64,000 bases of DNA from Marinobacter qingdaonensis (GCF_034555935.1 NZ_JAYDCJ010000003.1:992001-1056000), one strand, 5' to 3'; positions 26,752 through 37,300 are shown, counted from the stretch's first letter. The notes: generated from the sequence alone by a model not told the origin. Translations and numbers: made by a program.

Positions 26752-27360
26752 ATGAAAAAACTGATCGCAGGAGTTGTTCTCGGTGTTGGCCTCACAGCGA
26801 TGGCGCACGGGGCAGGAGATCCTCAAGCGGGCGAACAGAATGCAGCGGTATGTGCCGGATGCCACGGCCAGGCTGGCCAGAAGCCCATCATGGGCAGCTA
26901 TCCCAAGCTGTCCGGTCTGGGCGAGAAGTACCTGTACCAGCAGCTGGTGGCGATTCAGTCCGGTGACCGGGTGATCGCGGAAATGACCGGCATCCTGGAT
27001 GGCAAGTCCGAGCAGGAGCTGCAGGACCTGGCGGCCTACTTCAACGAGCAGGACATGCCGCTGAACCAGGCCAACCCGGACCTGGTCGAGCAGGGCGCGG
27101 CCCTGTACCGCGGTGGTAACATGGCGTCGGGCGTGCCCGCCTGCGCTGGCTGTCACAACCCCCAGGGCATGGGTAACGAGCCCGGCGGCTACCCGCGCCT
27201 GAGCGGCCAGAACGCCGAGTACATCAGCAAGCAGCTGAAGGCCTACCGGGGTGGCGAGCGTGCCACTGGCTCCAACGCGGCCATCATGATGGACGTTGCG
27301 GCCAAGCTGACCGACGCCGAAATCGAGGCCGTGGCCAACTACGTGTCGGGTCTGCACTGA
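26752..27360 (+). CDS. Cytochrome c4 (dihaem periplasmic cytochrome c)
   Basis: A 202-residue protein. The signal peptide ends near AHG/AG at residue 20-21. Two cytochrome c domains each bind a haem through CAGCH: residues 34-38 and 131-135. The duplicated structure (SYPKLSGLGEKYLYQQL and GYPRLSGQNAEYISKQL) is typical of cytochrome c4, a membrane-associated electron donor to cytochrome c oxidases. Its own terminator follows, then dsbA. Confidence 0.95.
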   Translation: MKKLIAGVVLGVGLTAMAHGAGDPQAGEQNAAVCAGCHGQAGQKPIMGSYPKLSGLGEKYLYQQLVAIQSGDRVIAEMTGILDGKSEQELQDLAAYFNEQDMPLNQANPDLVEQGAALYRGGNMASGVPACAGCHNPQGMGNEPGGYPRLSGQNAEYISKQLKAYRGGERATGSNAAIMMDVAAKLTDAEIEAVANYVSGLH

Positions 27361-27384
27361 GCCGTCAGCGCCAGTCGAAACCGC

Positions 27385-27412
27385 AAAAACCCCGCTTGAA
27401 GCGGGGTTTTTT
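27385..27412 (+). terminator. Intrinsic terminator after cytochrome c4
   Basis: AAAAACCCCGCT, loop TGA, AGCGGGGTTTTTT. An A-run on the other side means it could also act on the opposite strand. Confidence 0.92.
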
Positions 27413-27518
27413 GTTGTTAACAGCTCTGTAATCGACCGATTGGGCCCGGCTGTGGAACTTTTTCGGCTGCCTGGGTCATAATCCCTCACACTCACGATTC
27501 GGATATTGGAGAAGTTGA

Positions 27519-28157
27519 ATGATCAGAACACTCGGAACCGCGGCTTTCCTGGCAGTTGCTTTTGCCGTTGGCGCGCCCGCCAGTGCAGACACCTGGGAGG
27601 AGGGCACGCACTACCAAAAGCTGGATACGCCGGTTCGTACCGACAGCAACGGCAAGGTCGAGGTGGCCGAAGTGTTCTGGTACGGCTGTCCGCACTGTTA
27701 CAACTTCAAGCCGGTGGTGGAAGCCTGGGAAGAGGGGCTGGCCGAGGACGTTGAATTCGTGATGATGCCGGCGGCCCTGGGCCGGTCCTGGGAGCCTCAT
27801 GCCCGCGCCTACTATGCACTGGAAGCCATGGGTCAGCTCGACAAGGTGCACGACGCGCTGTTCGAGGCGCTGGCCGGTGAGCGTCGTCCGTTGAACACGC
27901 CCGAAGCATTGGCCGATTTTGTCGCCGGCTACGGCGTTGATGCCGACGCTTTTCTCAAGAACTATCAGAGCTTTGGCGTGAACGCCCGGATGCAGCAGGC
28001 CCAGTCAAAAATTCGGGGCGCGCGCATCACCGGGGTTCCGACTATGCTGGTAAATGGCAAATACAAGGTGAGCGCGTCCATGGCCGGCAGTCACGAAGCC
28101 ACACTCGAGGTGGTTGATTACCTGGTCGCCAAGGAACGCGGCACCGGCGCCGAATAA
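27519..28157 (+). CDS. dsbA: Thiol:disulfide interchange protein DsbA
   Basis: A 212-residue periplasmic oxidase that introduces disulfide bonds into exported proteins. Signal peptide LAVAFAVGAPASA (cleavage near residue 23), thioredoxin fold with active site CPHC at residues 57-60, and the cis-proline loop GARITGVPTMLVNGKY. It needs DsbB for reoxidation, which is not in this window. It follows cytochrome c4 as in Pseudomonas. Confidence 0.95.
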   Translation: MIRTLGTAAFLAVAFAVGAPASADTWEEGTHYQKLDTPVRTDSNGKVEVAEVFWYGCPHCYNFKPVVEAWEEGLAEDVEFVMMPAALGRSWEPHARAYYALEAMGQLDKVHDALFEALAGERRPLNTPEALADFVAGYGVDADAFLKNYQSFGVNARMQQAQSKIRGARITGVPTMLVNGKYKVSASMAGSHEATLEVVDYLVAKERGTGAE

Positions 28158-28218
28158 CGGAGAGTGCCCGCGGCTGCCAGGCTGCGGGCTGTTCGGGAGG
28201 CAGAACGGGGTTGGCACC

Positions 28219-29079
28219 ATGTACAAGCGAATCCGCAAGCATTTGAACGGGCTCGTTAACCCAGCCGGTCAGCCGCGCAGCAACTGCTCCGGCTTTGACC
28301 ATGTCCCGGAATTCGAGCCCCATCGCCACATCCGTTTGCTGACCTTCAACATTCAGGTCGGGATCAACACCTCCTCCTACCGACACTACCTGACCCGCAG
28401 TTGGCAGCACGTGCTGCCGCACCGGAACCGGATCCAAAATCTGGACCGCATCGCCCACCTGATCGGCAACTACGACGTGGTGGCCCTGCAGGAGTGCGAC
28501 GGCGGCAGTCTGCGCAGCGGCTACATCAATCAGGTCCAGTACCTGGCCGAGGCGTCGGGCATTCCTTACTGGTACCAGCAACTGAATCGCAACCTGGGCC
28601 AGATCGCCCAGCACAGCAACGGTCTGTTGAGCCGGTTCCGACCCCTGGACGTCACCGAGCACAAGTTGCCCGGCCTGATTCCCGGCCGTGGCGCCATCAT
28701 CGCCCGCTACGGCTCCGAGGAGGATCCGCTGGTGCTGGTGCTGATGCATCTGTCGCTGAGCAAGACCGCGCAGCAGCGCCAGCTCGGCTACATCCGTGAG
28801 CAAATCGCCGATTACCGGCACGTGGTGTTGATGGGGGACATGAACAACCACGCCGAGGAACTGCTGACCCAGACCCCCCTGAAAGAGACCGATCTGGTGC
28901 CCCTGCCGGGCACCGCCCACAGCTTCCCGAGCTGGCGTCCGGAAAAGGCGCTGGATCACATCCTGGTGAGTCCGTCGCTGGAGATCCGGCGCTCCGAAGT
29001 GGTCAGCTATCCGGTGTCGGACCACCTGCCCATCGCCATGGACGTGGCGTTGCCGAAAGGCTATGTGGAAACCTTTTGA
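28219..29079 (+). CDS. Endonuclease/exonuclease/phosphatase family protein
   Basis: A 286-residue protein of the metal-dependent EEP fold. Catalytic-site motifs are LLTFNIQVGI, VVALQECD (metal-binding Glu), LMGDMNNH (Asp/Asn), and the C-terminal KALDHILVS and SDHLPI (His). There is no signal peptide or DNA-binding extension, so the substrate could be nucleic acid, phosphoinositide-like or other phosphate esters. The ATG giving MYKRIRKHLNGL was chosen over a frame that overlaps dsbA. A bidirectional terminator follows. Confidence 0.85.
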   Translation: MYKRIRKHLNGLVNPAGQPRSNCSGFDHVPEFEPHRHIRLLTFNIQVGINTSSYRHYLTRSWQHVLPHRNRIQNLDRIAHLIGNYDVVALQECDGGSLRSGYINQVQYLAEASGIPYWYQQLNRNLGQIAQHSNGLLSRFRPLDVTEHKLPGLIPGRGAIIARYGSEEDPLVLVLMHLSLSKTAQQRQLGYIREQIADYRHVVLMGDMNNHAEELLTQTPLKETDLVPLPGTAHSFPSWRPEKALDHILVSPSLEIRRSEVVSYPVSDHLPIAMDVALPKGYVETF

Positions 29080-29108
29080 GATTGCATCGCTAGCGGTTCG
29101 CAAGACAC

Positions 29109-29139
29109 AAAAAAACCCGGCCAGAAGCCGGGTTTTTTT
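29109..29139. terminator. Bidirectional intrinsic terminator
   Basis: Seven A, CCCGGC, loop CAGAA, GCCGGG, seven T. It separates the nuclease-family gene from the convergent rpmB-rpmG operon and can serve both. Confidence 0.93.
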
Positions 29140-29159
29140 GTTGAAGGCCTGATCAAGTC

Positions 29160-29315
29160 TTACTTGATCTTGGCTTCCTTGTACGCAACGTGCTTGCGGA
29201 CGACCGGATCGTACTTTTTGATCTCGATCTTTTCCGGGGTGTTACGCTTGTTCTTTTTGGTCGTGTAGAAGTGACCAGTGCCTGCTGAAGATACCAGCTT
29301 GATTTTCTCGCGCAT
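29160..29315 (-). CDS. rpmG: 50S ribosomal protein L33
   Basis: A 51-residue ribosomal protein ([19 protein letters not shown] at the start, [19 protein letters not shown] at the end). It lacks the CxxC pairs, so it is the zinc-independent form. AAGGAG is positioned well before the ATG. It is 11 bp downstream of rpmB in the usual rpmB-rpmG operon. Confidence 0.96.
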   Translation of the reverse strand: MREKIKLVSSAGTGHFYTTKKNKRNTPEKIEIKKYDPVVRKHVAYKEAKIK

Positions 29316-29326
29316 GATGCGGCTCC

Positions 29327-29563
29327 TTAAAATTTCTCGCCGCGGGCACGAAGGTCTGCCAGCACAGCGTCAATGCCTTTTTTGTCGATGATGCGCATGC
29401 CCTTGGTGGAAACGCGCAGCTTCACGAAACGCTTCTCGGACTCAACCCAGAAACGGTGGTTCTGCAGATTCGGCAGAAAACGGCGACGAGTGTGGTTCAT
29501 CGCGTGGGAAACGTTGTTACCGGATACCGGACGCTTACCGGTAACCTGACAAACTCTGGACAT
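29327..29563 (-). CDS. rpmB: 50S ribosomal protein L28
   Basis: A 78-residue ribosomal protein beginning [20 protein letters not shown] and ending with [13 protein letters not shown]. The ATG is fixed by the family N-terminus; a 55-codon in-frame upstream extension is spurious. GGAGGC lies 5 nt upstream. The 218 bp to radC hold an AT-rich leader/promoter stretch (29585-29615) and no gene. Confidence 0.96.
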   Translation of the reverse strand: MSRVCQVTGKRPVSGNNVSHAMNHTRRRFLPNLQNHRFWVESEKRFVKLRVSTKGMRIIDKKGIDAVLADLRARGEKF

Positions 29564-29781
29564 ACTTGCCTCCGACCTGAGCAATGGTCTCAATAATACA
29601 AATTCGTTTTTAATGCGTCTCTGGTTGCCAAGGAGCACCTGTTTGCCCCTGTGTGCGCCTACAAAGTGCACGCTGCTCGCCAGACGCCGCCAGAAAGGGA
29701 CGCTTTTATACCAGAACTCGCCCCCCAACGCAAAAAATTGTTGGGAATTTGGCCAGTTTTCCGGCGCCGGTGCTGGAGCTC

Positions 29782-30456
29782 TTACATCAGTCCCCGTTCA
29801 GCCAGGGATATTACCTCACCGTGGCCCACGACCATATGGTCAAGAACCCTGATATCGACCAGAGCCAAAGCCTCTTTCAGGCGCCGGGTCAGGCTGATGT
29901 CGGCCTGGCTCGGTTCGGCCACGCCGGACGGGTGGTTGTGGGCGAAGATCACCGCCGCGGCATTGTCCTCCAGGGCCTGGCGCACCACCTCCCGGGGGTA
30001 AACGGCGGCGCCGTCGATGGTGCCCCGAAACAGCTCGCGGTACTGGATGACCCGGTGCCGGTTGTCCAGCAGCAGCGCCGCGAACACTTCGTGCGGGTAG
30101 GTGCCGAGCCGGCTGGTCAGGAAGCGTCGGGTGTCCTCCGGTGAGCGCAGGGGCTGACCCTGGCGCAATGGCTCGTCCATCACCCGGCGGGCCATTTCCA
30201 TGGCCGCCTGGATCTGGGTGTACTTGGCGGTGCCCAGTCCGCGCAGTTGGCAGAACTGGCTGTGGGACGCGGTCATCAGTCCGCGCAAGCCACCGAACTC
30301 GGCCACCAGGGTGCGGGCCAGGGTCAGCACCGGGGTGCCGGCGGTGCCGGTGCGCAGGAAAATGGCGAGCAGTTCGGCGTCCGAAAGCGATTCGGCGCCA
30401 TGGCGCAGCAGGCGTTCCCGGGGGCGTTCGTCCCGGGGCCAGGTGGTATCCGACAT
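29782..30456 (-). CDS. radC: RadC/JAB-domain protein
   Basis: A 224-residue protein. The N-terminal helix-hairpin-helix region ([23 protein letters not shown]) precedes a JAMM/JAB metallo-hydrolase-like domain with HNHPSG and the downstream SQAD aspartate, the zinc-site signature. Long annotated as a DNA repair protein, its repair role is doubted and its biochemical activity is unclear. The ATG giving [10 protein letters not shown] has AAGGAAG upstream. It is divergent from coaBC. Confidence 0.92.
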   Translation of the reverse strand: MSDTTWPRDERPRERLLRHGAESLSDAELLAIFLRTGTAGTPVLTLARTLVAEFGGLRGLMTASHSQFCQLRGLGTAKYTQIQAAMEMARRVMDEPLRQGQPLRSPEDTRRFLTSRLGTYPHEVFAALLLDNRHRVIQYRELFRGTIDGAAVYPREVVRQALEDNAAAVIFAHNHPSGVAEPSQADISLTRRLKEALALVDIRVLDHMVVGHGEVISLAERGLM

Positions 30457-30515
30457 GTGAGCTTCCTTGCGGTTGGCGGACAAAGCCGGGCGCGTCCTGC
30501 GCCGGGCTACATCTG

Positions 30516-30545
30516 AAGGTTACAAAGGTTACTTTAAAAGGTAAC
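30516..30545. promoter_or_regulatory. AAGGT(T/A)AC repeats between radC and coaBC
   Basis: AAGGTTAC occurs at 30516-30523 and 30525-30532 and AAGGTAAC at 30538-30545; the last pair also reads as an inverted GTTAC/GTAAC. The cluster lies in the divergent promoter region and could bind a regulator, though short repeats like this can arise by chance. Confidence 0.3.
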
Positions 30546-30639
30546 AATCGGTAAACGTCGGGGCCAGTGCGCAGGCTGTCTGCAAGGGCAGAGCATGCTA
30601 TCTTATAAGCCTTTCTTTTTGTGAGGATACGGAGCCCGT

Positions 30640-31842
30640 ATGGCCGTCAAACGAATTCTCCTGGGGATTACCGGGGGTATTGCCGCCTACAAGAGTGCAG
30701 AGCTGGTTCGCCTGTTGAAAAAGGCCGGGCACGAGGTGCGCGTGGTCATGACGTCCGGGGCCGAGGCCTTCGTCACGCCGCTGACCTTCCAGGCCCTCAG
30801 TGGCGAGCCGGTCCGTACCTCCCTGCTGGACCCGGAAGCCGAGTCCGGCATGGGCCACATCGAGCTGGCCAAGTGGGCCGACCAGGTGGTGGTGGCGCCG
30901 GCGTCCGCCGACTTTCTTGCGCGCCTGGCCCAGGGTATGGCCGATGACCTGCTGACCACCCTGTGTTGCGCCACCGAGGCGCCGATTGCCGTCGCGCCGG
31001 CGATGAACCAGGCCATGTGGAGCAACCACCGGACCCAGCGTAACCTGCGCCTGCTGCAGGAGGATCCCCAGATTAGCCTGTGGGGTCCGGATCAGGGCGA
31101 ACAGGCCTGTGGCGATACCGGCCCCGGGCGCATGCTCGAGCCGCTGGTGCTGGCCGGTCTGGTGGCCGACACCGGCACCTCCGGTCTGCTGGCGGGCAAG
31201 CGGGTGGTGATCACCGCCGGCCCGACCCGGGAGCCCATCGACCCGGTCCGCTACATCAGCAATCACAGTTCCGGGCGCATGGGTTATGCCCTGGCCGAGG
31301 CGGCCCGGGACGCCGGCGCCCGGGTCGTGCTAGTCAGCGGCCCGGTCAGCCTGCCGGCCCCGGCCGGCGTCGACGTGCGCCCCGTGGTGACGGCCGACGA
31401 CATGTTGGCCCAGGCATCGGCGGCGGTGGATGAAGGCTGCGACCTGTTCGTGGCCACCGCGGCCGTGGCCGATTACCGCCCGGAGACCTGTGCCGGCGAC
31501 AAGATCAAGAAATCCAGCGAACAGATGGCGCTGCCGCTGGTCCGCAATCCCGATACCCTGGCCACCATTGCCGGGCGGGACGACGCCCCGTTCACCGTCG
31601 GCTTTGCCGCGGAAACCAGCGACGTCGCCCGGTACGCGGTCGACAAGATGCAGCGCAAGAAGCTGCGGATGATTGTCGCCAACGATGTCTCGGTACCGGG
31701 TCTGGGTTTCAACAGCGAGAACAACGCGGTCACGGTGTTCTGGCCCGAAGGCCAGACCGCCATCGGTCCGGACAGCAAGCAGCGCATCGCCGAGCGGCTG
31801 GTGGCATTGATCAGCGAACAGCTCAACGCCGACCCGGCCTGA
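30640..31842 (+). CDS. coaBC: Bifunctional phosphopantothenoylcysteine decarboxylase/synthetase
   Basis: A 400-residue enzyme catalysing two steps of CoA synthesis. The N-terminal CoaC flavoprotein domain (to about residue 190) has [28 protein letters not shown] and PAMNQAMW, and the catalytic cysteine region [12 protein letters not shown]. The C-terminal CoaB domain carries [22 protein letters not shown], the AVADYRPE motif and the NPDTLATI nucleotide region. CoaB ligates cysteine to phosphopantothenate using CTP. It heads the coaBC-dut-algC-argB run that I recall in the same order in Pseudomonas. Confidence 0.96.
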   Translation: MAVKRILLGITGGIAAYKSAELVRLLKKAGHEVRVVMTSGAEAFVTPLTFQALSGEPVRTSLLDPEAESGMGHIELAKWADQVVVAPASADFLARLAQGMADDLLTTLCCATEAPIAVAPAMNQAMWSNHRTQRNLRLLQEDPQISLWGPDQGEQACGDTGPGRMLEPLVLAGLVADTGTSGLLAGKRVVITAGPTREPIDPVRYISNHSSGRMGYALAEAARDAGARVVLVSGPVSLPAPAGVDVRPVVTADDMLAQASAAVDEGCDLFVATAAVADYRPETCAGDKIKKSSEQMALPLVRNPDTLATIAGRDDAPFTVGFAAETSDVARYAVDKMQRKKLRMIVANDVSVPGLGFNSENNAVTVFWPEGQTAIGPDSKQRIAERLVALISEQLNADPA

Positions 31843-31880
31843 CCGGGCAGCGACCCAATTTTCGAACGACAGGACAAACC

Positions 31881-32342
31881 ATGAGCAAAACCAAGCTGCA
31901 GGTGCGGATTCTCGATGACCGCATCGGAAACCAGATTGCCTTTCCCGAATACGCCACCGACGGTTCCGCCGGCCTCGATCTCCGGGCCTGCCTGGACCAG
32001 CCGCTGACCCTGGAACCGGGGCAGACCGAGTTGCTCAAGACCGGGCTGTCCATTCACATCGGCGACCCGTCCCTGGCCGCCATGATCCTGCCCCGCAGCG
32101 GTCTGGGTCACAAGCACGGTATCGTGCTGGGCAACCTGGTGGGTCTGATCGACTCCGATTACCAGGGCGAGTTGATGGTGTCCTGCTGGAACCGGGGCCA
32201 GACCCCGTTCACCATCGAGGTGGGCGAGCGCATTGCACAACTGGTGCTGGTGCCCGTGGTGCAGGCGCAGTTCGAAGTGGTGTCCGAATTTGACGCCAGT
32301 GATCGCGGCGAAGGTGGTTTTGGCTCGACCGGCACCCACTGA
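31881..32342 (+). CDS. dut: dUTP diphosphatase
   Basis: A 153-residue homotrimeric dUTPase converting dUTP to dUMP and keeping uracil out of DNA. Motifs: [12 protein letters not shown] (1), [17 protein letters not shown] (2), [11 protein letters not shown] (3), [15 protein letters not shown] (4) and the flexible C-terminal [11 protein letters not shown] (5), which closes over the active site. All five are intact. AGGA precedes the ATG, 38 bp after coaBC. Confidence 0.97.
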   Translation: MSKTKLQVRILDDRIGNQIAFPEYATDGSAGLDLRACLDQPLTLEPGQTELLKTGLSIHIGDPSLAAMILPRSGLGHKHGIVLGNLVGLIDSDYQGELMVSCWNRGQTPFTIEVGERIAQLVLVPVVQAQFEVVSEFDASDRGEGGFGSTGTH

Positions 32343-32429
32343 CGCGGCCGGACCAAACCTTGAGGCGCGCGGCTATACTGTGCGAACAGTGCTTGTCCAG
32401 GATGAACAACGACAACTGCAGGATGGACC

Positions 32430-35060
32430 ATGAAGCTGGGTAAGAAGACTTCCGATGTAGCCGGTGAGGACAAATCGGCGAAAAAGGCGGCGAAGAAAGG
32501 CAAGAACTCCTCGGCACCCGGGACCAATCTCAAGAAGCTGAACTCGGTTGCCCTGTCCCAGGCCCTGGTGGTGGTGCTGGCCGGGGTGGTGGCGGCGGTC
32601 CTGATCCATTTCCTGGCGGTGCAGCCGGCAACCAGTCAGCGCCTGGCCCAGCAAACCGCCATCGAAGCCGAGGCGGCGGCCCAGCGCCTCAATCAATACC
32701 TGGCGCTGATGCAGGCCAGCGTCAGCGGTCTGGCGACCCGTCCGGATGTGATGGCCGCGGTCTCCGGCACCACCGGCGTCGCCGACGCCGAGGCCAGTCT
32801 GAGCCAGGCACTGCCGGGCGTCGTCGACGTGCACCTGTTCCCCTATGACCAGATCCCGCGTACCGCCAGCGATCGCGGGTTGCTGGGTTTCGCGGGCCTG
32901 GAGCTGCTGCGCCGGGCGGAATCCGGCGGCCAGCTGCATCCGGATGCCTTCCCCCGGGACAACCGCTGGTTGATCCAGATGGCGACGCCGGTGCGCAACC
33001 CGGTGAGCAAGGCGGTAACCGGCAGCCTGCTGGTGATCTTCGACGCGGTCCAGCTGCGGCCGCTGCTGCAGGTGTCCAATGCCGACCTGGGTGGGCAGCT
33101 GGCGCTGACCCAGAATGTCGGCGGCACCTCCCGGGCCGTGGTCAGCAACGGCAGTGGCTCCGGTGCGGCGGTGACCCGGACCCTGGCCAACCCGGACTGG
33201 GCGGTGGCCTACACCCCGGCCTCGCAGCCGGCGGCCCCGGTCGACACCGTGCTGGTGGCCATTCTGGTCGGGGTACCGGTGCTGCTCGCGGCGATTCTGG
33301 TCTTTGTCCTGCTCGGCGGCGCCCAGCGCGGTCTGCGCCAGGACGCCACCGCCCTGATGCAGTGGGCCCACAAGGTGTTCGGGGGCGAGCGGGTCAAGTT
33401 GCCCAGCTTGCAGTGGGACATGATGGCGTCCACCGGCGAAGTCCTGTTCCGTCTGTCCCAGGTGGTGGACAAGCGCATCGCCAAGGCCGTGGACATGGCG
33501 CGCCCGAAAAAGCCCGCCGGTGCTCAGGCCCCGGCCGCGGCGGAGGACGAGCCCCTGTTCCAGGACAAAGACATGCCGGAAATCGACATGCTCGATGGCG
33601 ACGAGGACGTGCTGGGCTTTGGCAGTGGCGACGACACCCTGTTCGGCGCTGACACGCCCGACGTGGCGGAGGCGGCGGCGCCAGCGGTGGCGTTGTCGCC
33701 CGATATCTTTCGGGCCTACGACATCCGCGGCATTGTTGGCGAGACCCTGTCCGCCGAGGTGGTCCAGGTGATCGGCCGGGCCATCGGCTCCGAGGCGGCT
33801 GAGCGCGGCCTCGACACCCTCTGCGTCGGTTACGATGGCCGCCATTCCAGCCCGGAACTGGCCGAGGCCCTGGCCCGCGGCATCATGGCGACCGGCTGTA
33901 ACGTCATCCACGTCGGCGCGGTACCCACCCCGGTCCTCTATTTCGCGACCCAGGAGCTGCAGACCGGGTCCGGCGTCATGGTCACCGGCAGCCACAACCC
34001 GGCCAACTACAATGGCCTGAAGATCATGCTCGGCGGCGAAACCCTGTCGGGCGAGACCATCGAAAAGCTGTACCAGCGGGCCCAGACCGGCGACTTCGCC
34101 AGCGGTCAGGGCAGCCAGTCGTCCGAGGATATCCGCCGCGCCTACCTCGATCGCATCGTCGGTGACATCGCCGTGGCCGCGCCGCTGAAAGTGGTGGTCG
34201 ATGCCGGTAACGGCATTGCCGGGGAGCTGGCGCCGATGCTCATCGAGGAGCTGGGCTGCGAGGTGGTGCCCATGTACTGCGAGGTGGATGGCGATTTCCC
34301 GAACCACCACCCGGATCCGGGCAAACCGGCCAACCTGGCGGACCTGATTGCCCGGGTGAAAGAGGAAAAGGCCGACATCGGCCTGGCGTTCGATGGCGAC
34401 GGCGACCGGCTTGGGGTGGTCACCAACAGTGGCAAGATCATCTGGCCCGACCGGCTGCTGATGCTGTTCGCCCGGGACGTGGTGTCCCGTAATCCGGGCG
34501 CCGACGTGCTCTACGACGTCAAGTGCAGCCGCCGTCTGGCCGGGGTGATTTCCGAGGCCGGCGGTCGGCCGATTATGTGGAAGACCGGGCACTCGCTGAT
34601 GAAAGCCAAGATGAAGGAGACCGGAGCCCTGCTGGCGGGCGAGATGAGTGGTCACATTTTCTTCGGCGAGCGCTGGTACGGCTTTGACGATGGCTTGTAT
34701 TCGGCGGCACGGCTGCTGGAAATCCTCGGCATCGAGGACCGCCACAGTGATGAGGTCTTTGACGATTTCCCGGAAGACATCAGCACCCCCGAGCTGAATG
34801 TCGAGGTGACCGAGAGCAGCAAATTCGGGATCATTGACCGACTGGGCCAGGAGGGGCAGTTTGGCGACGGTAACATCAGCACCATCGATGGCATTCGTGT
34901 CGACTACGCCGACGGCTGGGGCCTGTGCCGGGCGTCCAACACCACGCCCGTGCTGGTGCTGAGGTTCGAGGCCGAGACCGAACAGGGTCTGGACCGGATC
35001 AAGGGCATATTCCGGGAGCAGCTGGCCAAGGCGGCGCCCGACATCACAGCGGACTTCTGA
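32430..35060 (+). CDS. algC: Phosphomannomutase/phosphoglucomutase with N-terminal membrane sensor-like region
   Basis: An 876-residue protein. The C-terminal part (from about residue 422, PDIFRAYDIRGI) is a full phosphohexomutase: phosphoserine loop VTGSHNPANYNG (Ser521), metal loop DGDGDRLG (D655, D657, D659), sugar loop GEMSGHIFF. It interconverts mannose- or glucose-6-phosphate and 1-phosphate for exopolysaccharide and LPS precursors. The N-terminal 420 residues hold a basic Lys/Ala-rich tail, a helix near 40-58, an extracytoplasmic domain of about 210 residues, a second helix near 275-297 and an acidic linker. P. aeruginosa algC has a comparable long form in some annotations. Confidence 0.93.
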   Translation: MKLGKKTSDVAGEDKSAKKAAKKGKNSSAPGTNLKKLNSVALSQALVVVLAGVVAAVLIHFLAVQPATSQRLAQQTAIEAEAAAQRLNQYLALMQASVSGLATRPDVMAAVSGTTGVADAEASLSQALPGVVDVHLFPYDQIPRTASDRGLLGFAGLELLRRAESGGQLHPDAFPRDNRWLIQMATPVRNPVSKAVTGSLLVIFDAVQLRPLLQVSNADLGGQLALTQNVGGTSRAVVSNGSGSGAAVTRTLANPDWAVAYTPASQPAAPVDTVLVAILVGVPVLLAAILVFVLLGGAQRGLRQDATALMQWAHKVFGGERVKLPSLQWDMMASTGEVLFRLSQVVDKRIAKAVDMARPKKPAGAQAPAAAEDEPLFQDKDMPEIDMLDGDEDVLGFGSGDDTLFGADTPDVAEAAAPAVALSPDIFRAYDIRGIVGETLSAEVVQVIGRAIGSEAAERGLDTLCVGYDGRHSSPELAEALARGIMATGCNVIHVGAVPTPVLYFATQELQTGSGVMVTGSHNPANYNGLKIMLGGETLSGETIEKLYQRAQTGDFASGQGSQSSEDIRRAYLDRIVGDIAVAAPLKVVVDAGNGIAGELAPMLIEELGCEVVPMYCEVDGDFPNHHPDPGKPANLADLIARVKEEKADIGLAFDGDGDRLGVVTNSGKIIWPDRLLMLFARDVVSRNPGADVLYDVKCSRRLAGVISEAGGRPIMWKTGHSLMKAKMKETGALLAGEMSGHIFFGERWYGFDDGLYSAARLLEILGIEDRHSDEVFDDFPEDISTPELNVEVTESSKFGIIDRLGQEGQFGDGNISTIDGIRVDYADGWGLCRASNTTPVLVLRFEAETEQGLDRIKGIFREQLAKAAPDITADF

Positions 35061-35096
35061 CCGCTGACCCAACAACTTTCGACTACCGAATGATAA

Positions 35097-36002
<906 letters not shown>

Positions 36003-36026
36003 TGACACAGCGCTAGGAGTGCTCGG

Positions 36027-37271
36027 ATGAAACGCCTGCTTACACTGCTGGTGGTACTGGGGCTGGTCGGCTTTGCGGCCTTCAAGGCCGGCGCCTGGTG
36101 GCTGGCGGATCAGCGGCTGGCGGAGGCCCGCGCCGCCCTGGAGCCCCACGGTGTGCTGCAGCGAGGCACCATCAGCTCCAGCCTGGATGGGCGTCTGGTG
36201 TTGTCCGGCAACAGTTGGCAGGACTTCCGGTTGACCCGCTCGCTGGAAGTCGGCCGGGTCGAGTTTGACGCCGGGTCGCCGATCGACCTGTTCACGGCCC
36301 TGCTGGACCCGAGCCAGCTCCCGGCCAGCTGGTCGCTGCAGGCCGATGGCGTGGGCCTGGTGCTGGAGGCGACCATGTTCCGCAACTGGGTCACTGCGTC
36401 CGGGGCCAACAGCCAGGGCCAGGCCGAATGGTTGGTGCTGTCCTGCGCCCCGGACCCGCGCCAGCAACTGAGCAGCGGCGATCTGATGCGTATGGGCATC
36501 ACCGGCCTGGCCGGGGAGTTCCTGCTCCAGCAACAACCGGACGGGGTGTACGCGGAAGTGAGCACCGCCGGCACCGGCAGCATTGAGCTGAACTGGCCGG
36601 AGGCCAGGCTGAGCCTGGTGGAACCGGACCGGGTGCTGGGCACCAGCGACCAGGCCATGACCGTGACCCTGCGCGATGGCGGCTTGATGCGTCGGGTTGC
36701 CGCCTATTGCGCCCGGGAAGCCGGGTTGGAACCCCCGGCCTGGGCCGACCGGGCCCTGGCGGCGTTCCAGGCCGGGCTGGCGGCGCGCGGGCTGGCGCCC
36801 AGTCAGCAGTTGCGGGCGTTGTACCGGCAATGGTTGCTGGAGGGGGGCGAATTGACCCTGGCGCTGCAGCCCAACGCGCCCGCCCTGGGTATTCCGGTGC
36901 ACGGGGCCGAACCGGCCGAGTCGGCCGCCCAGTGGCAGGTTGCCTACAACGGGGCGACGGTGCCAGACGTCTTTTTAAGGGAAACCGGCGCCGACCCCGC
37001 CGAGCAGCTGGCCGTCCCGGCGCCGATCCCGGCGCAGGAAGATCCGGCGGAGCAGGGGTGGTATGCTGATTCGGTCGAGAACGCCGGTCAGTGGATCGAA
37101 CGCCGGGTCCGGGTCACCCTGTCCAGTGACAAGGTGGTGGAAGGGCGTCTGGTGCGCGTGGGTGAGCGGGAACTCGAGGTGGCCCGGATTGTGGCCGGCG
37201 GTGAGGTGGCCTATCCCATGCTGATTCGGGCCGTCACCGGTTTCGAGGTTTGGCGCCGCGGGCGCCAGTGA
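36027..37271 (+). CDS. Membrane-anchored protein of unknown function with possible Sm-like C-terminal domain
   Basis: A 414-residue protein that I do not recognise. An N-terminal signal anchor (LLTLLVVLGLVGFAAFKAGAWW) is followed by a beta-rich region, with two cysteines (LSCAPDPR and AAYCAREAG) that could pair in the periplasm, and a Pro/Ala/Glu linker near 340-355. The last 60 residues (RRVRVTLSSDKVVEGRLVRV, then LEVARIVAGGEVAYPMLI) have the alternating pattern of a small five-stranded Sm-like barrel. It sits between argB and argE with short gaps, but nothing links it to arginine synthesis. Confidence 0.7.
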   Translation: MKRLLTLLVVLGLVGFAAFKAGAWWLADQRLAEARAALEPHGVLQRGTISSSLDGRLVLSGNSWQDFRLTRSLEVGRVEFDAGSPIDLFTALLDPSQLPASWSLQADGVGLVLEATMFRNWVTASGANSQGQAEWLVLSCAPDPRQQLSSGDLMRMGITGLAGEFLLQQQPDGVYAEVSTAGTGSIELNWPEARLSLVEPDRVLGTSDQAMTVTLRDGGLMRRVAAYCAREAGLEPPAWADRALAAFQAGLAARGLAPSQQLRALYRQWLLEGGELTLALQPNAPALGIPVHGAEPAESAAQWQVAYNGATVPDVFLRETGADPAEQLAVPAPIPAQEDPAEQGWYADSVENAGQWIERRVRVTLSSDKVVEGRLVRVGERELEVARIVAGGEVAYPMLIRAVTGFEVWRRGRQ

Positions 37272-37300
37272 TGACCCGCAGGCGGGTCTGAGAGGATGCT

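Noticed and set aside
29521..29545. TTACCGGTAACC inside rpmB, resembling the GntR operator core
   Set aside because: It lies within rpmB coding sequence where codons explain it, and it lacks the full palindrome seen at 21350-21365.
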